Positions 9,573 through 18,749 of a stretch of 64,000 bases of DNA are shown one piece after another. This DNA is from an uncultured Chitinophaga sp. (GTDB taxonomy: Bacteria > Bacteroidota > Bacteroidia > Chitinophagales > Chitinophagaceae): the NCBI RefSeq assembly GCF_946479755.1, contig NZ_CAMLHC010000023.1, forward strand, positions 62,001 through 126,000. The letters are read 5' to 3'. The position numbers and the translations under genes were made by a program. Position 1 is the first letter of the stretch; every line of letters starts with the position of its first letter. A model generated the notes under the pieces. The model searched no databases, had not been told where the DNA came from, and saw only the letters and a program-made list of their open reading frames with translations.

Positions 9573-10163
9573 TTAATAGTTATATCTTTTAATTTTTGTG
9601 CCTGCAGCGCTGTCCCGTATCAGCTCGGCCAGTCTCTTTTCGCGGGTGGCGGCTTGTTTGCCCGTCATTACCCAGTGGGCTGTCTGCTTACGGTAACCGG
9701 GCGCCATTTTCTGATAGAAGGCCCAGGCTTTTTCGTTGGCCCGGAACTGTTGTTCAAACTCCTCGGAGAGCTGCTCCGACGCTTTCAGTTCGTAGGTATA
9801 AATGGCAGAACGCTCCAGTTCACGCTTATTGAAAGCTGCGAGGCCCGCCGGCATCATCCGGCCTTCACGGGTAAGGTCTTCCACCTTTTTGATATTAATG
9901 GCGCTCCAGATGCTTTTGGGTTTGCGGGGCGTAAAGCGGATGGTGTAACTTGTTTCATCGATGGATTTACGGACCCCGTCTATCCAGCCGTAACAAATGG
10001 CCTCGTCTACCGACTCCGACCACGACATGCATTTTTTACCGGTACTGGTCTTGTAAAATCCAACCAGCAGTTCTGCTGCTTTATGATGATTTTTATCCAG
10101 CCACTGACGGAAGGCTGCTCCTGTCTCGAAAAATACAGGTCCATCGTTCGGGGATGTTGCCAT
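9573..10163 (-). CDS. YdeI/OmpD-associated family protein
   Basis: A 196-residue cytoplasmic protein of the YdeI/OmpD-associated family. Visible family traits are FRQWLDKNHHKAAELLVGFY, the segment WSESVDEAICYGWIDG, the arginine/proline-rich RFTPRKPKSIWS and a basic C-terminus with KRLAELIRDSA. Relatives are sometimes called bacteriocin-protection proteins, but the biochemical role is not established. It is followed after 14 bases by the nitrilase-family gene on the same strand. ATG 10163 begins MATSPNDGPVFFETG, which fits family starts. Confidence 0.85.
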   Translation of the reverse strand: MATSPNDGPVFFETGAAFRQWLDKNHHKAAELLVGFYKTSTGKKCMSWSESVDEAICYGWIDGVRKSIDETSYTIRFTPRKPKSIWSAINIKKVEDLTREGRMMPAGLAAFNKRELERSAIYTYELKASEQLSEEFEQQFRANEKAWAFYQKMAPGYRKQTAHWVMTGKQAATREKRLAELIRDSAAGTKIKRYNY

Positions 10164-10377
10164 GGGCTATTTGGTTATTTGTTTTGCCGATTATTTGCTG
10201 TACGAATTTCGGGGATTTGCTCACACCTTATCGTAAAACTTTTGTCGAAAATGTAGTCAATTTATCCCGCTTGAAACGCCGAAATCCGGCAAGCCTGGCA
10301 AATCGTTCGCCCAGTACACAAATAACCGGATAACAAAAGCTAAAAATGGGGTAGTTTTGGGCAAGCAGAAAACTGAT

Positions 10378-10761
10378 ATGAAAGATTTCAAGAAATATTT
10401 TAGCATTCCGGCGCCACCGGAAGAAGTATACGCGGCACTGACCAATCCGGCCACTATTCAGCTGTGGACGGGCGAAGTAGCAGAAATGTCTACCGAGCCG
10501 GGATCAGAGTTTGCCCTGTGGGAAGAAAGTATTGTGGGTAAGAACCTCGAGTTTGAGCCGGGAAGGAAGATTGTGCAGCAATGGTATTTCGGGGAAGATG
10601 AAGAAGCGCCTTCTATCGTGACCATCATCCTGCATCCCGGTAAAAAGGGAACCGACGTGGAACTGCGGCACACCAATATTCCGGACGAAGCTTTTGACGA
10701 CATCACCACCGGCTGGCAGGAGGCCTACTTCGGCTCGCTGATAGATTTCTATAAAGAATAG
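10378..10761 (+). CDS. SRPBCC (START-like, AHSA1-type) domain protein
   Basis: A 127-residue single-domain protein. It starts with FKKYFSIPAPPEEVYAALTNPATIQLWTG, the hallmark of AHSA1-type SRPBCC proteins, continues through GSEFALWEESIVGKNLEFEPGRKIVQQW, and ends with GWQEAYFGSLIDFYKE. These small helix-grip proteins bind hydrophobic ligands or act as chaperone-like factors; no specific ligand is evident. ATG 10378 was preferred to an upstream TTG at 10357 because the fold starts immediately after it. It is divergent from the YdeI-like gene and converges with the SUKH-domain gene, with a strong hairpin between. Confidence 0.85.
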   Translation: MKDFKKYFSIPAPPEEVYAALTNPATIQLWTGEVAEMSTEPGSEFALWEESIVGKNLEFEPGRKIVQQWYFGEDEEAPSIVTIILHPGKKGTDVELRHTNIPDEAFDDITTGWQEAYFGSLIDFYKE

Positions 10762-10784
10762 CAATGATCAGCATTAAATTGTCG

Positions 10785-10804
10785 CCCAGGGCTCACGCCC
10801 TGGG
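10785..10804. terminator. Hairpin between convergent genes
   Basis: A perfect 8-base-pair G+C-rich stem (CCCAGGGC / GCCCTGGG) with loop TCAC lies between the convergent SRPBCC and SUKH genes. It has no T-run, so it may act as a shared transcript end or 3' stability hairpin; a strict intrinsic terminator is less certain. Confidence 0.5.
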
Positions 10805-10810
10805 AAACAT

Positions 10811-11455
10811 TCAGTCATTTACCTGGTAAGGGAAGCTCCTGTCCAGCCAGTCAAAATTTATCTCTTCTTTCAGGATGTCCCGCAGCTCATTTTCGGTGAT
10901 AACCCCTTTTTCATACACGCGGGCAACGATCTCCTGCTGACGGGTAGTAAGGTAGGGCGCATGTGTACGCAGGAAATTGGCGGTATTGGCTGCCTGATCG
11001 CCATTCGAGATGGGACCGGGATATTCAGGGTTTTGTTCTACCACTGCTTCCAGCATCCGCGCGAAAATAAAATCCTGCAGGTTTTTGGCCATGATCACGG
11101 CTTCATCGCAATCATGATACACCATTACGATCGGCACGTCGTCCCCGTCTTTCAGGTTAAAATAAAAAGCGTACCAGTCGCCCGCGCCGGTGTAGCCCAG
11201 CGGAACAAACCGGTGGCTCTTGTCGGCAAACAGCATCCCTTCCGCCACTTCTCCGGCAATCTCTTCCTGGTCAATGATTTCAAAATCGCAGGCAAACAGT
11301 AAAAAGGGTGGATTGTCCCTCCTACGCATAAACTCCTGGGAATACCATCCCGGTCCCAGTTTTCCCCAGGACAACATCCCGTCCCTGTCCAGTTGTTTAT
11401 ATAATGCAGGATATTCAAACTGATGCTCTTGCTCTATTTTCTCCAGTGTCGTCAT
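10811..11455 (-). CDS. SMI1/KNR4 (SUKH) family protein
   Basis: A 214-residue cytoplasmic protein. The middle resembles the SUKH fold: EFMRRRDNPPFLLFACDFEI, then FVPLGYTGAGDWYAFYFNLKDGDDVPIVMVYHDCDEA followed by the helix KNLQDFIFARMLEAV. SUKH proteins often serve as immunity proteins against polymorphic toxins, but stand-alone housekeeping members are common in Bacteroidota and no toxin gene is adjacent here. The C-terminal 70 residues (ANFLRTHAPYLTTRQQEIVARVYEKG) are a helical extension of unknown role. It lies 34 bases downstream of the phosphoesterase gene, on the same strand. Confidence 0.75.
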   Translation of the reverse strand: MTTLEKIEQEHQFEYPALYKQLDRDGMLSWGKLGPGWYSQEFMRRRDNPPFLLFACDFEIIDQEEIAGEVAEGMLFADKSHRFVPLGYTGAGDWYAFYFNLKDGDDVPIVMVYHDCDEAVIMAKNLQDFIFARMLEAVVEQNPEYPGPISNGDQAANTANFLRTHAPYLTTRQQEIVARVYEKGVITENELRDILKEEINFDWLDRSFPYQVND

Positions 11456-11489
11456 CTTTCGCTATTGTTTTGGCAGGGCAAGGTACGGC

Positions 11490-12326
11490 TTATTTGCGCA
11501 CGCCTGTACGTTTGAAAGTCTGCTCTCCCTGTTTCTGGTAAGGGTTCATCACAAATGACAGCAGGCTGCCATCCTGTTTGAGCTCCACCACGCGGAAGCC
11601 GTGGTATTCCACGCCCCAGCTGCCGCCTACGTGGCCATCCCAAAGGAAAGGTATCTTTTCGTCGAGCATTTTTACGCTGTCTTCCTGGTGGTCGTGCCCG
11701 TTAAACACGGCGCGGATATTAGGATATTGTTTGATGAGTGCCTGGAATTCCGGTGCGTCGATACCGTGTTTGGTCCACTTTACCGGGGTGATGTGAACGA
11801 AGATGAAGATGTTGGCCGCTTTTTTATGTTGCTCGAGTTTTTCGCGGAACCAGGCCACATCCGGACTGAGGTAGTTCCCTTTGATATCGGCGGTATCGCC
11901 CAGCAGGATCACGTTATCGCCGATCACCACATCGTGGTTGAGCGGAAAGCCCCATGCCTGTTGCCATGCTTCCGGCGTCACGTGATCGTGGTTGCCGCGG
12001 GTGGCGTATACCCTGGAGTGGATCTGTTTGAATAAGGTGGCGGCAGGCGTCATGAAAGACGGATCGTTGTGGACCACATCGCCGTTGAGTACGAAGAAAG
12101 CGCAGGGGTTGTCTTTTTCGTAGGTGCGGAAAGCTTTCTCCAGGTCGTGATAGTATTGCTCCCAGGCTGTTCCCGGTTCTCCATAGTGCCAATCGGACCC
12201 GATAGCGAAGCGGAATACGGTTTTATTCTTAAAGTCCTTACTGGTAGCGGCGGTGACGATCTTGCCACAAGCCTGGATAACGATGGCGGCAGATACGCCG
12301 CGGAAGAATTCGCGTCTGTTCATCAT
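11490..12326 (-). CDS. Tat-exported metallophosphoesterase
   Basis: A 278-residue calcineurin-like phosphoesterase. The N-terminus MMNRREFFRGVSAAIVIQACGK carries a twin-arginine motif (Arg4-Arg5) and a possible lipobox (IQAC), so it may be a Tat-exported, perhaps lipid-anchored, protein. Metal-binding motifs in order are GSDWHYG (D-x-H), LNGDVVHND, GNHDH, a histidine in FVHITP, and NGHDHQ. The family hydrolyses phosphomono- or diesters with a bimetal centre; the substrate is unknown. It heads a possible two-gene unit with the SUKH-domain gene. Confidence 0.9.
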   Translation of the reverse strand: MMNRREFFRGVSAAIVIQACGKIVTAATSKDFKNKTVFRFAIGSDWHYGEPGTAWEQYYHDLEKAFRTYEKDNPCAFFVLNGDVVHNDPSFMTPAATLFKQIHSRVYATRGNHDHVTPEAWQQAWGFPLNHDVVIGDNVILLGDTADIKGNYLSPDVAWFREKLEQHKKAANIFIFVHITPVKWTKHGIDAPEFQALIKQYPNIRAVFNGHDHQEDSVKMLDEKIPFLWDGHVGGSWGVEYHGFRVVELKQDGSLLSFVMNPYQKQGEQTFKRTGVRK

Positions 12327-12797
12327 ACATTAAAATTAGTCGTTCCCAAAAGGAATCGATGGCTATTCATTATATATTAACAGAAAGGTAAAAATTAATG
12401 ACAGCTACCGGCCATCTCCGGGGATGTTTTCCTGCTAGATAACTATAAAAACTTCTGTGACAGGCCCTCACTTAATCCATGAAAAGTACAATGGCAAATG
12501 ATATAGCCCTGCCCGTTAAAAAAATATCAGGCTCACACAAGATAATATCAATCTCCCGAAAGCCATAATCATATGTAAGAATTCACCATGCATTATCACT
12601 TAAATATTTGATTACCAATAAATTAAAGTGACATTACCTATCCATGGCAACTACTTATTTTTCCTGTCGTCCGTTCAACTTTCAATTTATTCAGAAAGAA
12701 TTGTAATCAGATTGTTAATATTACCCCTAATCCTTCATTTTCTTACCCGCGCTAAATGATTTGATTGTAACTTTGCACCTCGAATAAAAATGGGGTT
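12327..12797. other. Intergenic region between divergent phosphoesterase and mqo
   Basis: This 471-base A+T-rich gap separates two divergent genes and must hold both promoters. I see no reading frame of note, no tRNA and no long repeat. A consensus Bacteroidota -7 element lies near its right end and is listed separately. Confidence 0.6.
12768..12775 (+). promoter_or_regulatory. -7 promoter element of mqo
   Basis: TAACTTTG matches the Bacteroidota primary-sigma -7 consensus TAnnTTTG exactly and lies 22 bases before the mqo ATG. A clear -33 TTG at the right spacing was not found. Confidence 0.6.
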
Positions 12798-14321
12798 ATG
12801 TTTAGAAGCAAGCGTACGTCTGAAACAGGTCCGGATGTGGTTTTAATCGGCGCAGGAATCATGAGCGCCACCCTGGGTACACTCCTGAAAGAGCTGCAGC
12901 CAGAATTGACCATCGAAATCTATGAGCGACTGGATATGGCAGCTGCAGAGAGTTCCGACGCGTGGAACAATGCAGGTACCGGTCACTCTGCTTTTTGTGA
13001 GCTGAACTACACGCCGCAGAAGCAGGATGGCTCTGTAGACATTAAAAAAGCCGTGAATATCGCCGAGCAGTTCGAAGTGTCCCGGCAGTTCTGGGCTTAC
13101 CTGGTAGAAAACAACATTATTTCGAATCCACAAGCGTTTATCCAGAGTATCCCTCATATGAGTTTTGTTTGGGGAGAAGAGAACGTGGACTACCTGAAGA
13201 AGCGTTACAAAGCCTTGCAACAATGCCATCTGTTTAAAAAGATGGAGTACTCCGAAGATAAAGAACAGCTGAAAGCCTGGATGCCCCTGGTGATGGAAGG
13301 TCGCGACCCGAATCAGAAAGTGGCCGCCACGCACATGGAAATAGGCACCGACGTGAACTTCGGCGCCCTGAGCCGCGCACTGTTCAATCACCTCGAACAG
13401 CTGGATGGCGTCACTCTTCACTTTAATCACGATGTACGTGACCTGAAAAGAATGGAAGACGGCAGCTGGCAGATCAAGGTGAAAAACCGCGAGACCCGCG
13501 AAAAAAATGTCATTAAAACAGACTTCGTTTTCATCGGCGCCGGCGGCGGATCCCTGCCCCTGCTCGAAAAATCGGATATCCCTGAAGGCAAAGGCTTCGG
13601 CGGTTTCCCGGTAAGCGGCCAGTGGCTGCGTTGCACCAACCCCGACATCATTGCCCAACATCAGGCGAAAGTATATGGTAAAGCCTCTGTAGGCGCGCCT
13701 CCCATGTCAGTACCCCACCTCGACACCCGTATGATCGACGGTGAAAGAGCGCTGCTGTTTGGCCCTTACGCCGGCTTCTCCACCAAATTCCTGAAAAACG
13801 GTTCTTTCCTCGACCTGCCTAAATCCATCAGCCTGGACAACATCCATCCGATGGTGTCCGCCGGCCTCGATAATATTCCGCTGACAAAATACCTCATCGC
13901 GCAGGTACGTCAGAAGCCGGAAGACAGGCTGGACGCGCTTCGCGAATACTACCCCGAAGCACGCATGGAAGACTGGAAACTGGAAATTGCCGGTCAGCGT
14001 GTACAGGTGATCAAAAAAGATCCTGAACATGGCGGCATCCTCGAATTCGGTACCGAAGTTGTCAGCGCAGCCGATGGCTCCATCGCCGCCCTGCTCGGCG
14101 CTTCCCCTGGAGCCTCCACCGCAGTGTCTATCATGCTCAACCTGTTGAAACGTTGCTTTAAAGACTACGTGGAAACAGAAGCATGGCAGCTGAAACTGAA
14201 AAAGATGATCCCTTCTTACGGCCAGTCTCTGCTCAACAACCCGCAAATGTGTGAAGAGCTGCGCAGCTGGACCACCGAAGTGCTGGAACTGAAAGCCATG
14301 GAGACGGTAGACCAGGACTAA
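12798..14321 (+). CDS. mqo: Malate:quinone oxidoreductase
   Basis: A 507-residue membrane-associated FAD enzyme that oxidises malate to oxaloacetate and passes electrons to the quinone pool, replacing or assisting soluble malate dehydrogenase in the TCA cycle. The N-terminal FAD-binding motif VVLIGAGIMSATLG is followed by the Mqo signature ERLDMAAAESSDAWNNAGTGHSA (read in pieces at about 42-65), and VWGEENVDYLKKRY, GFPVSGQWLRC and LLGASPGASTA are all family hallmarks. Length fits the family (about 490-550). It is monocistronic: its own promoter lies upstream and a strong intrinsic terminator immediately follows. Confidence 0.97.
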   Translation: MFRSKRTSETGPDVVLIGAGIMSATLGTLLKELQPELTIEIYERLDMAAAESSDAWNNAGTGHSAFCELNYTPQKQDGSVDIKKAVNIAEQFEVSRQFWAYLVENNIISNPQAFIQSIPHMSFVWGEENVDYLKKRYKALQQCHLFKKMEYSEDKEQLKAWMPLVMEGRDPNQKVAATHMEIGTDVNFGALSRALFNHLEQLDGVTLHFNHDVRDLKRMEDGSWQIKVKNRETREKNVIKTDFVFIGAGGGSLPLLEKSDIPEGKGFGGFPVSGQWLRCTNPDIIAQHQAKVYGKASVGAPPMSVPHLDTRMIDGERALLFGPYAGFSTKFLKNGSFLDLPKSISLDNIHPMVSAGLDNIPLTKYLIAQVRQKPEDRLDALREYYPEARMEDWKLEIAGQRVQVIKKDPEHGGILEFGTEVVSAADGSIAALLGASPGASTAVSIMLNLLKRCFKDYVETEAWQLKLKKMIPSYGQSLLNNPQMCEELRSWTTEVLELKAMETVDQD

Positions 14322-14350
14322 CAAGCGATTAACCTGTATTATATAAGGAA

Positions 14351-14376
14351 GCCCCTGCGAAAACGCGGGGGCTTTT
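14351..14376 (+). terminator. Intrinsic terminator of mqo
   Basis: A 9-base-pair stem GCCCCTGCG / CGCGGGGGC with loop AAAA is followed by TTTT, 30 bases after the mqo stop. Confidence 0.85.
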
Positions 14377-14401
14377 CTGTTAAGCGTTATGGATTTATCT
14401 G

Positions 14402-17400
14402 TTATCTGTCAGTACGCATACCATTGCTGCCCACAACTACCCGTTTCACCATCACTTTTCCATTGTGTACCAGCTTGAGGAAATACATCCCTGCCGGCAG
14501 TCCGGATACGGAAATGGTTTTCGTATGTGTGCCTTCGGGCAACTGGCCGTTCACCGGCAGCTGCACTAGTTTACCGCCCAGGTCATACACGCCCAGTGTG
14601 GTACGTCCGCCCGACGGCAGTTTGAAGGTCACTGTCACCACGGAGCTGGCCGGGTTGGGATAGGCGTTCATCACCGCCAGACCGGTTTCTTTGGCGGCGA
14701 GGGCTGTGCCGGTTTTAAATTTCACTTCAGAATAGCTGTTCCACGCATTGACGTTATTGCCATGTCCGAGAATTCGTACGTGCCTGGCCGTTACTGCCGG
14801 GAAGGTAAACGATTCGAAGCCTGTGGAGGTGCCACTGCTTTGCAGGCCTGTCGCCACGTTGGTCCAGGCGGTACCGTCGGTACTCACTTGTATATCGAAC
14901 GAAGCGCGGCGGGTGTCTCCTTTATAGAAGGCGATGTCCACGCCATTTATCGTGGTGTTGCTGCTGCCGAGGCAGAACCAGATGGACTGTTCGCCGGACG
15001 CTGACCAGCGGGTGTTCAGGTCGTTGTCGATGGCGTTGGCGGCTACGTTACCATCGTCGGCGCTGGCCTGTGCGGGAACGCATACAGGGCCGGGGCCGCT
15101 GCTGTCGCCGATGACAGCCAGCTGCGGCGGATTGGCGGCAGCTTCTTTTGAATTGAGGAAGATACGCGGGTCATGTGCCTGCTGGCTTTTCATGACGAAG
15201 GCTATTTTCTTTCTGCCGGCGGCCAGTTCGCTCTGTACGTAGGTGGTCACATCCCAGGTGTAGTAACGTGCCGTATCGTTCGTGAGTACGGTAGACGCCA
15301 GTAAGGTGCTGCCGGATGCCGGTTTGTTGTTCCAGGTGATGGTCTTCTCTGTCCAGGTGGTATTGCTCAGGGGGTAAACGCCTACCGGTACGCTGGTAGC
15401 CACGGTGCCGTCTACACGTCCGTACAGTCGCAGCACCACCGAAGAAACGCTGCTGGCCGCATTGGTGAGGTCGAAGGTGAGGTAGGCCTCCCGTGCATTG
15501 TTGAGCTGCCCGGCCGGCGACACCTTTGTGATCAGGAAGGTAGAGTCGCTTACGCCCCAGGTGGTGCCGGCATTGGTACCATCGCGTACGTAGGCGTCCT
15601 GCGTGGGTTTCAGCAGCGTGGCAGCCGGGGCGGCTTTAAACACGGCCGTATAGGTGGTGTCGTTGTCGGTGATGGTAATGTTCTGTACCCGGTTGCCTCC
15701 GTGTGCCCAATGGTCAAAAATATAGGTGACACCATTGAGCACTTGTGGAGACGGGGCTTCCATAGGCCGCACCATGCCCGATAAAGCAGGGGTACTATAC
15801 GGGGTGGTAAACGGAATGTCATTGAGCCTGATTTGCAGGCCTGCGGGCTGTGTCTGCAGGGAAAGGCCGGAAGTAACGGGGAACAGTTCCACGTAGGTGG
15901 TATCCAGTTCACCGCGGCTGTCTCTAACGGAAAGGTATATACGATACCAGATATCTGTTTCCGTATGTCCTTCGGCAGAGATGACGAATTTGCCGTTTTT
16001 CACGCTGTCCGGTGTTTGTGGTCCCGGATGCACATGGTTGGCATGATGGAAGTCCACCCACCAGTGGAAAGCGCTGGCCGGCAGGGTGCCGTCTTCCGCA
16101 TCGGTACCGGTGCCGGCGAAGCTAACGGTGTCGCCTGCACGGAATTTTGCATTATTCAGCGGCGCGGTGATAGTCGCTACAGGGAGGGTGTTCGGTGCGG
16201 AGACCGTCAGCCGGGCGTTGTTGCTGGTAACGCTGCCGGCGCTGTTGGAGATCACCACGCTGTAGAGGCCTGTATCTGCTGGCTGGGCGTTCGCGATGGC
16301 ATAGGAAGCGGCCGTAGCGCCGCTGATGTTAGCGCCGTTTTTACGCCACTGGTAAGCAGGCGCGGGGTTAGCGACGGCGGTCACGCTGAAGACGGCTGTC
16401 TGTCCCTGTGGTACGGTGACCGGCTGCGGTTGTGTAGTGATCACCGGCGCCTGTGTGCCGGTGTATACGATTTTATACAGTGCGTTGTTATCGCGGCTCA
16501 GGTAATACAGGTTACCGTCGGGGCCTTGTTTGAGGTAGGTCATACCGCCGCCCAGGCCGGTAGCGAAAGCGGTACGGGTGGGGGAAGCGGGGTTGATATA
16601 GTTGATCCAGCCACCGCAGTAGTCGAGGAAAAAGTATTTTCCGTTGTAGGTAGCCGGATAGTTACTGATAGCGCCGTTGAAGAAAGTACCGCCGTTGATG
16701 GCGCAGCCCTGGCCGTCCGGCGGGGAGCCGTCGCGGTTGGTGCTGTAGCGGTACAGCGGATTGGTGAATCCCGAGCAGCCGCTGGTGCAGTTACCTTCCT
16801 GGGTGGGCCATCCGAAATTACGGCCGCCGGTGGTGCCGTCGTTGATTTCTTCCCAGGTAGATTCTCCTACATCGTTGATGAAGATCTTGCCGGTCACGGG
16901 GTCTATGGAGTTGGTGAAGGGGTTGCGTAACCCGTACGCCCATACGCGGCTGCGTTGCGCGCCACCGCTGAAGGGGTTGCCCGACGGCACAGAACCGTCG
17001 GTGTTGATGCGCAGCACCTTGCCCATGTAGCTGTCGAGGTTGCTGGCGTTGTTGCCCACTTTGTTATCTCCTACGGAGACGTACAGTTTATTATCGTTGC
17101 CGAAAGAGAGGCCGCCGCCGTTGTGATAGATGGCGCTGAGGGTGGGGAGGTCCAGGATCGCTGTTTCCGATCCGGCGATGTCACCGTTCATGGTAAAGCG
17201 GCTGACGCGGTTATGCGGGCCGGAGGTATGTGTGTAATACAGGTAGATGTAGTGGTTGGTGGCAAAGGCCGGGTCTACCGCGATGCCGATAAGACCGCGT
17301 TCCCCGCTGCTGTTGACCGACAGGGAGACCGCCGGTGTTGACAGCAGGGCGCCGTTTTTTATCACCCGCAGTTGTCCTGTTTCCTGGCAGACCAGTATGC

Positions 17401-17551
17401 GGCCGTCAGGCAGGAAAGCCAGGGAGGTGGGGCTGCTGATGCCGTTCACCACCTGCACCCGCTGGAAATTGGCCGGCAGGGATTGCGACAGGACAGTCGT
17501 CACGGATAACAGCAATAACAAAAGTATCGCGTATCTTTTTTTCATCATCAA
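14402..17551 (-). CDS. Secreted PQQ-type sugar dehydrogenase with Ig, DNRLRE, discoidin and T9SS domains
   Basis: A 1049-residue extracellular protein. Order: signal peptide 1-22; glucose/sorbosone dehydrogenase-type six-bladed propeller at about 25-365 (LAFLPDGRILVCQETGQL, GERGLIGIAVDPAF, YGLRNPF); Ig-like domain at about 370-455 (AYQWRKNGANISG, ADTGLYSVVISN); a PKD-like segment; a DNRLRE-type domain at about 645-820 (TQDAYVRDGTNAG); a discoidin F5/8 domain at about 825-955 (NDLNTRWSASGEQ); and a C-terminal type IX secretion sorting domain (AYPNPASSVVTVTF ... GMYFLKLVHNG). The enzyme core would oxidise aldoses using PQQ, and the accessory domains suggest glycan or surface binding. No PQQ biosynthesis gene is nearby. 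The domain limits are approximate. Confidence 0.9.
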   Translation of the reverse strand: MMMKKRYAILLLLLLSVTTVLSQSLPANFQRVQVVNGISSPTSLAFLPDGRILVCQETGQLRVIKNGALLSTPAVSLSVNSSGERGLIGIAVDPAFATNHYIYLYYTHTSGPHNRVSRFTMNGDIAGSETAILDLPTLSAIYHNGGGLSFGNDNKLYVSVGDNKVGNNASNLDSYMGKVLRINTDGSVPSGNPFSGGAQRSRVWAYGLRNPFTNSIDPVTGKIFINDVGESTWEEINDGTTGGRNFGWPTQEGNCTSGCSGFTNPLYRYSTNRDGSPPDGQGCAINGGTFFNGAISNYPATYNGKYFFLDYCGGWINYINPASPTRTAFATGLGGGMTYLKQGPDGNLYYLSRDNNALYKIVYTGTQAPVITTQPQPVTVPQGQTAVFSVTAVANPAPAYQWRKNGANISGATAASYAIANAQPADTGLYSVVISNSAGSVTSNNARLTVSAPNTLPVATITAPLNNAKFRAGDTVSFAGTGTDAEDGTLPASAFHWWVDFHHANHVHPGPQTPDSVKNGKFVISAEGHTETDIWYRIYLSVRDSRGELDTTYVELFPVTSGLSLQTQPAGLQIRLNDIPFTTPYSTPALSGMVRPMEAPSPQVLNGVTYIFDHWAHGGNRVQNITITDNDTTYTAVFKAAPAATLLKPTQDAYVRDGTNAGTTWGVSDSTFLITKVSPAGQLNNAREAYLTFDLTNAASSVSSVVLRLYGRVDGTVATSVPVGVYPLSNTTWTEKTITWNNKPASGSTLLASTVLTNDTARYYTWDVTTYVQSELAAGRKKIAFVMKSQQAHDPRIFLNSKEAAANPPQLAVIGDSSGPGPVCVPAQASADDGNVAANAIDNDLNTRWSASGEQSIWFCLGSSNTTINGVDIAFYKGDTRRASFDIQVSTDGTAWTNVATGLQSSGTSTGFESFTFPAVTARHVRILGHGNNVNAWNSYSEVKFKTGTALAAKETGLAVMNAYPNPASSVVTVTFKLPSGGRTTLGVYDLGGKLVQLPVNGQLPEGTHTKTISVSGLPAGMYFLKLVHNGKVMVKRVVVGSNGMRTDR

Positions 17552-17868
17552 AAACTTTAAAGGTGGATAATGAGGGTTTGAGAAAACATAGGTCGCCCGA
17601 TAGCGTATATCCGTTGAAGTTATACGCTGTAAAAAATGATTTCCGGGAACAGGCGGGCGCCGTCCTGTTCATGACGTCGATGGCATTAAGAGGATGTCAT
17701 AAGGCGTTAAGTTTTTTTACGATCAATAAAAGGGTACGGTGGAAACGGGTTTTCAACAACACTTGGCTACAGGGTAGTTTCCGGGATTTTCTCAGGTACG
17801 AGGCTGCAAATGGTCTATGGTTTCCAAAGTGATTTTGGCGTTTCAGATCCTGGCTGTAGTCCTAAATT

Positions 17869-17883
17869 ATGCAAACGATTGCA
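17869..17883. promoter_or_regulatory. LacI-family operator-like site (copy 1)
   Basis: ATGCAAACGATTGCA contains a near-palindromic 14-mer centred on CG, the layout typical of LacI/GalR-family operators. The identical 15-mer recurs at 19918-19932 upstream of the fucosidase locus. This copy lies about 320 bases upstream of the sugar dehydrogenase start. Confidence 0.5.
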
Positions 17884-18090
17884 GATTTCAAAATACTTTT
17901 TGTGGTTCGTGGGTAAAAAGAAAGTATCCGGAAGGGCTTCGAGGAGGTTCGTCTTTCACTGGTTAGCATCTAAAAATCTGGGTAACAATACATAATATTG
18001 ATTATTATTAACATTTATTATATCAATTTGATAATCAAATTATTAAATTGATAAAATGTAACCTTTTTTCAAATTTTAGTTAAATTTTCT

Positions 18091-18122
18091 TTTGTTGAAT
18101 TGTCAGTTTTAAAGTATTTTCG
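18091..18122 (+). promoter_or_regulatory. Promoter of the AbiE-type cassette
   Basis: TTTG at 18091-18094, a 20-base spacer and TATTTTCG at 18115-18122 (one mismatch to TAnnTTTG) give a good Bacteroidota promoter. The ATG at 18128 is only 5 bases beyond the -7 element, so the mRNA would be nearly leaderless. Confidence 0.6.
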
Positions 18123-18127
18123 TTGCA

Positions 18128-18745
18128 ATGAAAAAAGTCCATACACAAATCGCTGATCAGATAGCCAGAAAAAAACCGGGGGCGCTTATTTTCCCTACGG
18201 ACTTTCGGGGTATTGGCACCGGGGCAGCCATAAAGCAAGCGTTGTTCCGGATGGCACGTAGTGGTACTATCAAGCGCTTGGCACATGGCATTTATTACAC
18301 ACCGAAAATCGACAGCATACTGGGAGAAATAACCCCTGGCGCTGAGGATGTGATCAGGATGATCGCCAAAAAGGAAAAAATACGCATCGTCCCCTCCGGT
18401 GCCAATGCTCTGAATCTGCTTGGCCTAAGCACACAGGTGCCCACCAAACTGGTATATCTGACGGACGGTCCTCCCAGAAAATTAAAGATTAGAAAACTGG
18501 AAGTCAGGCTTAAAGCTACCTCCCGGAAAAGAGTGTCCAGAACTGGAAAGATTAGCTCGCTGGTAATACTCGCACTGGAAGATACAGCACTGCACCAGGT
18601 GGATGATGCCACTAAAAATAAAATCAAAAAACTGCTGGAGCAGGAAGATCCCAAAAAACTAAAACACGACCTGTCGTTGGCCCCGGCTAAAGTCAATGAC
18701 TTCATTGTTAACTTATTCAAGCCTTTTACTATTATGAAAAAATGA
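18128..18745 (+). CDS. AbiEi-type antitoxin (DUF6088-like)
   Basis: A 205-residue protein with an N-terminal winged-helix region (FRGIGTGAAIKQALFRMARSGTIKRLAHGIYYTPK) of the kind found in DUF6088/AbiEi antitoxins, and a basic middle segment (KLKIRKLEVRLKATSRKR). It lies 4 bases upstream of an AbiEii-type nucleotidyltransferase gene. In known AbiE type IV systems the antitoxin represses the operon promoter and counters the toxin without binding it. Base composition is visibly richer in A+T than the flanking genes, consistent with horizontal acquisition. Family assignment is from memory of the pattern, so the name is probable. Confidence 0.8.
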   Translation: MKKVHTQIADQIARKKPGALIFPTDFRGIGTGAAIKQALFRMARSGTIKRLAHGIYYTPKIDSILGEITPGAEDVIRMIAKKEKIRIVPSGANALNLLGLSTQVPTKLVYLTDGPPRKLKIRKLEVRLKATSRKRVSRTGKISSLVILALEDTALHQVDDATKNKIKKLLEQEDPKKLKHDLSLAPAKVNDFIVNLFKPFTIMKK

Positions 18746-18749
18746 CCGG

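Larger units (their letters stand above)
17552..18127. other. Intergenic region upstream of the sugar dehydrogenase and AbiE cassette
   Basis: This 576-base gap separates the divergent sugar dehydrogenase and abiEi-like genes. Its left part has base composition like the surroundings, and the last ~140 bases become very A+T-rich. It holds a LacI-operator-like palindrome and a promoter, both listed separately. Two overlapping short frames (17563-17832 and 17810-17995) have no recognisable features and I do not call them genes. Confidence 0.6.

Noticed and set aside
17563..17995. Two short overlapping plus-strand frames (89 and 61 codons) upstream of the AbiE genes
   Set aside because: One begins with GTG, neither has a recognisable motif or ribosome-binding context, and the second spans the LacI-like operator site.
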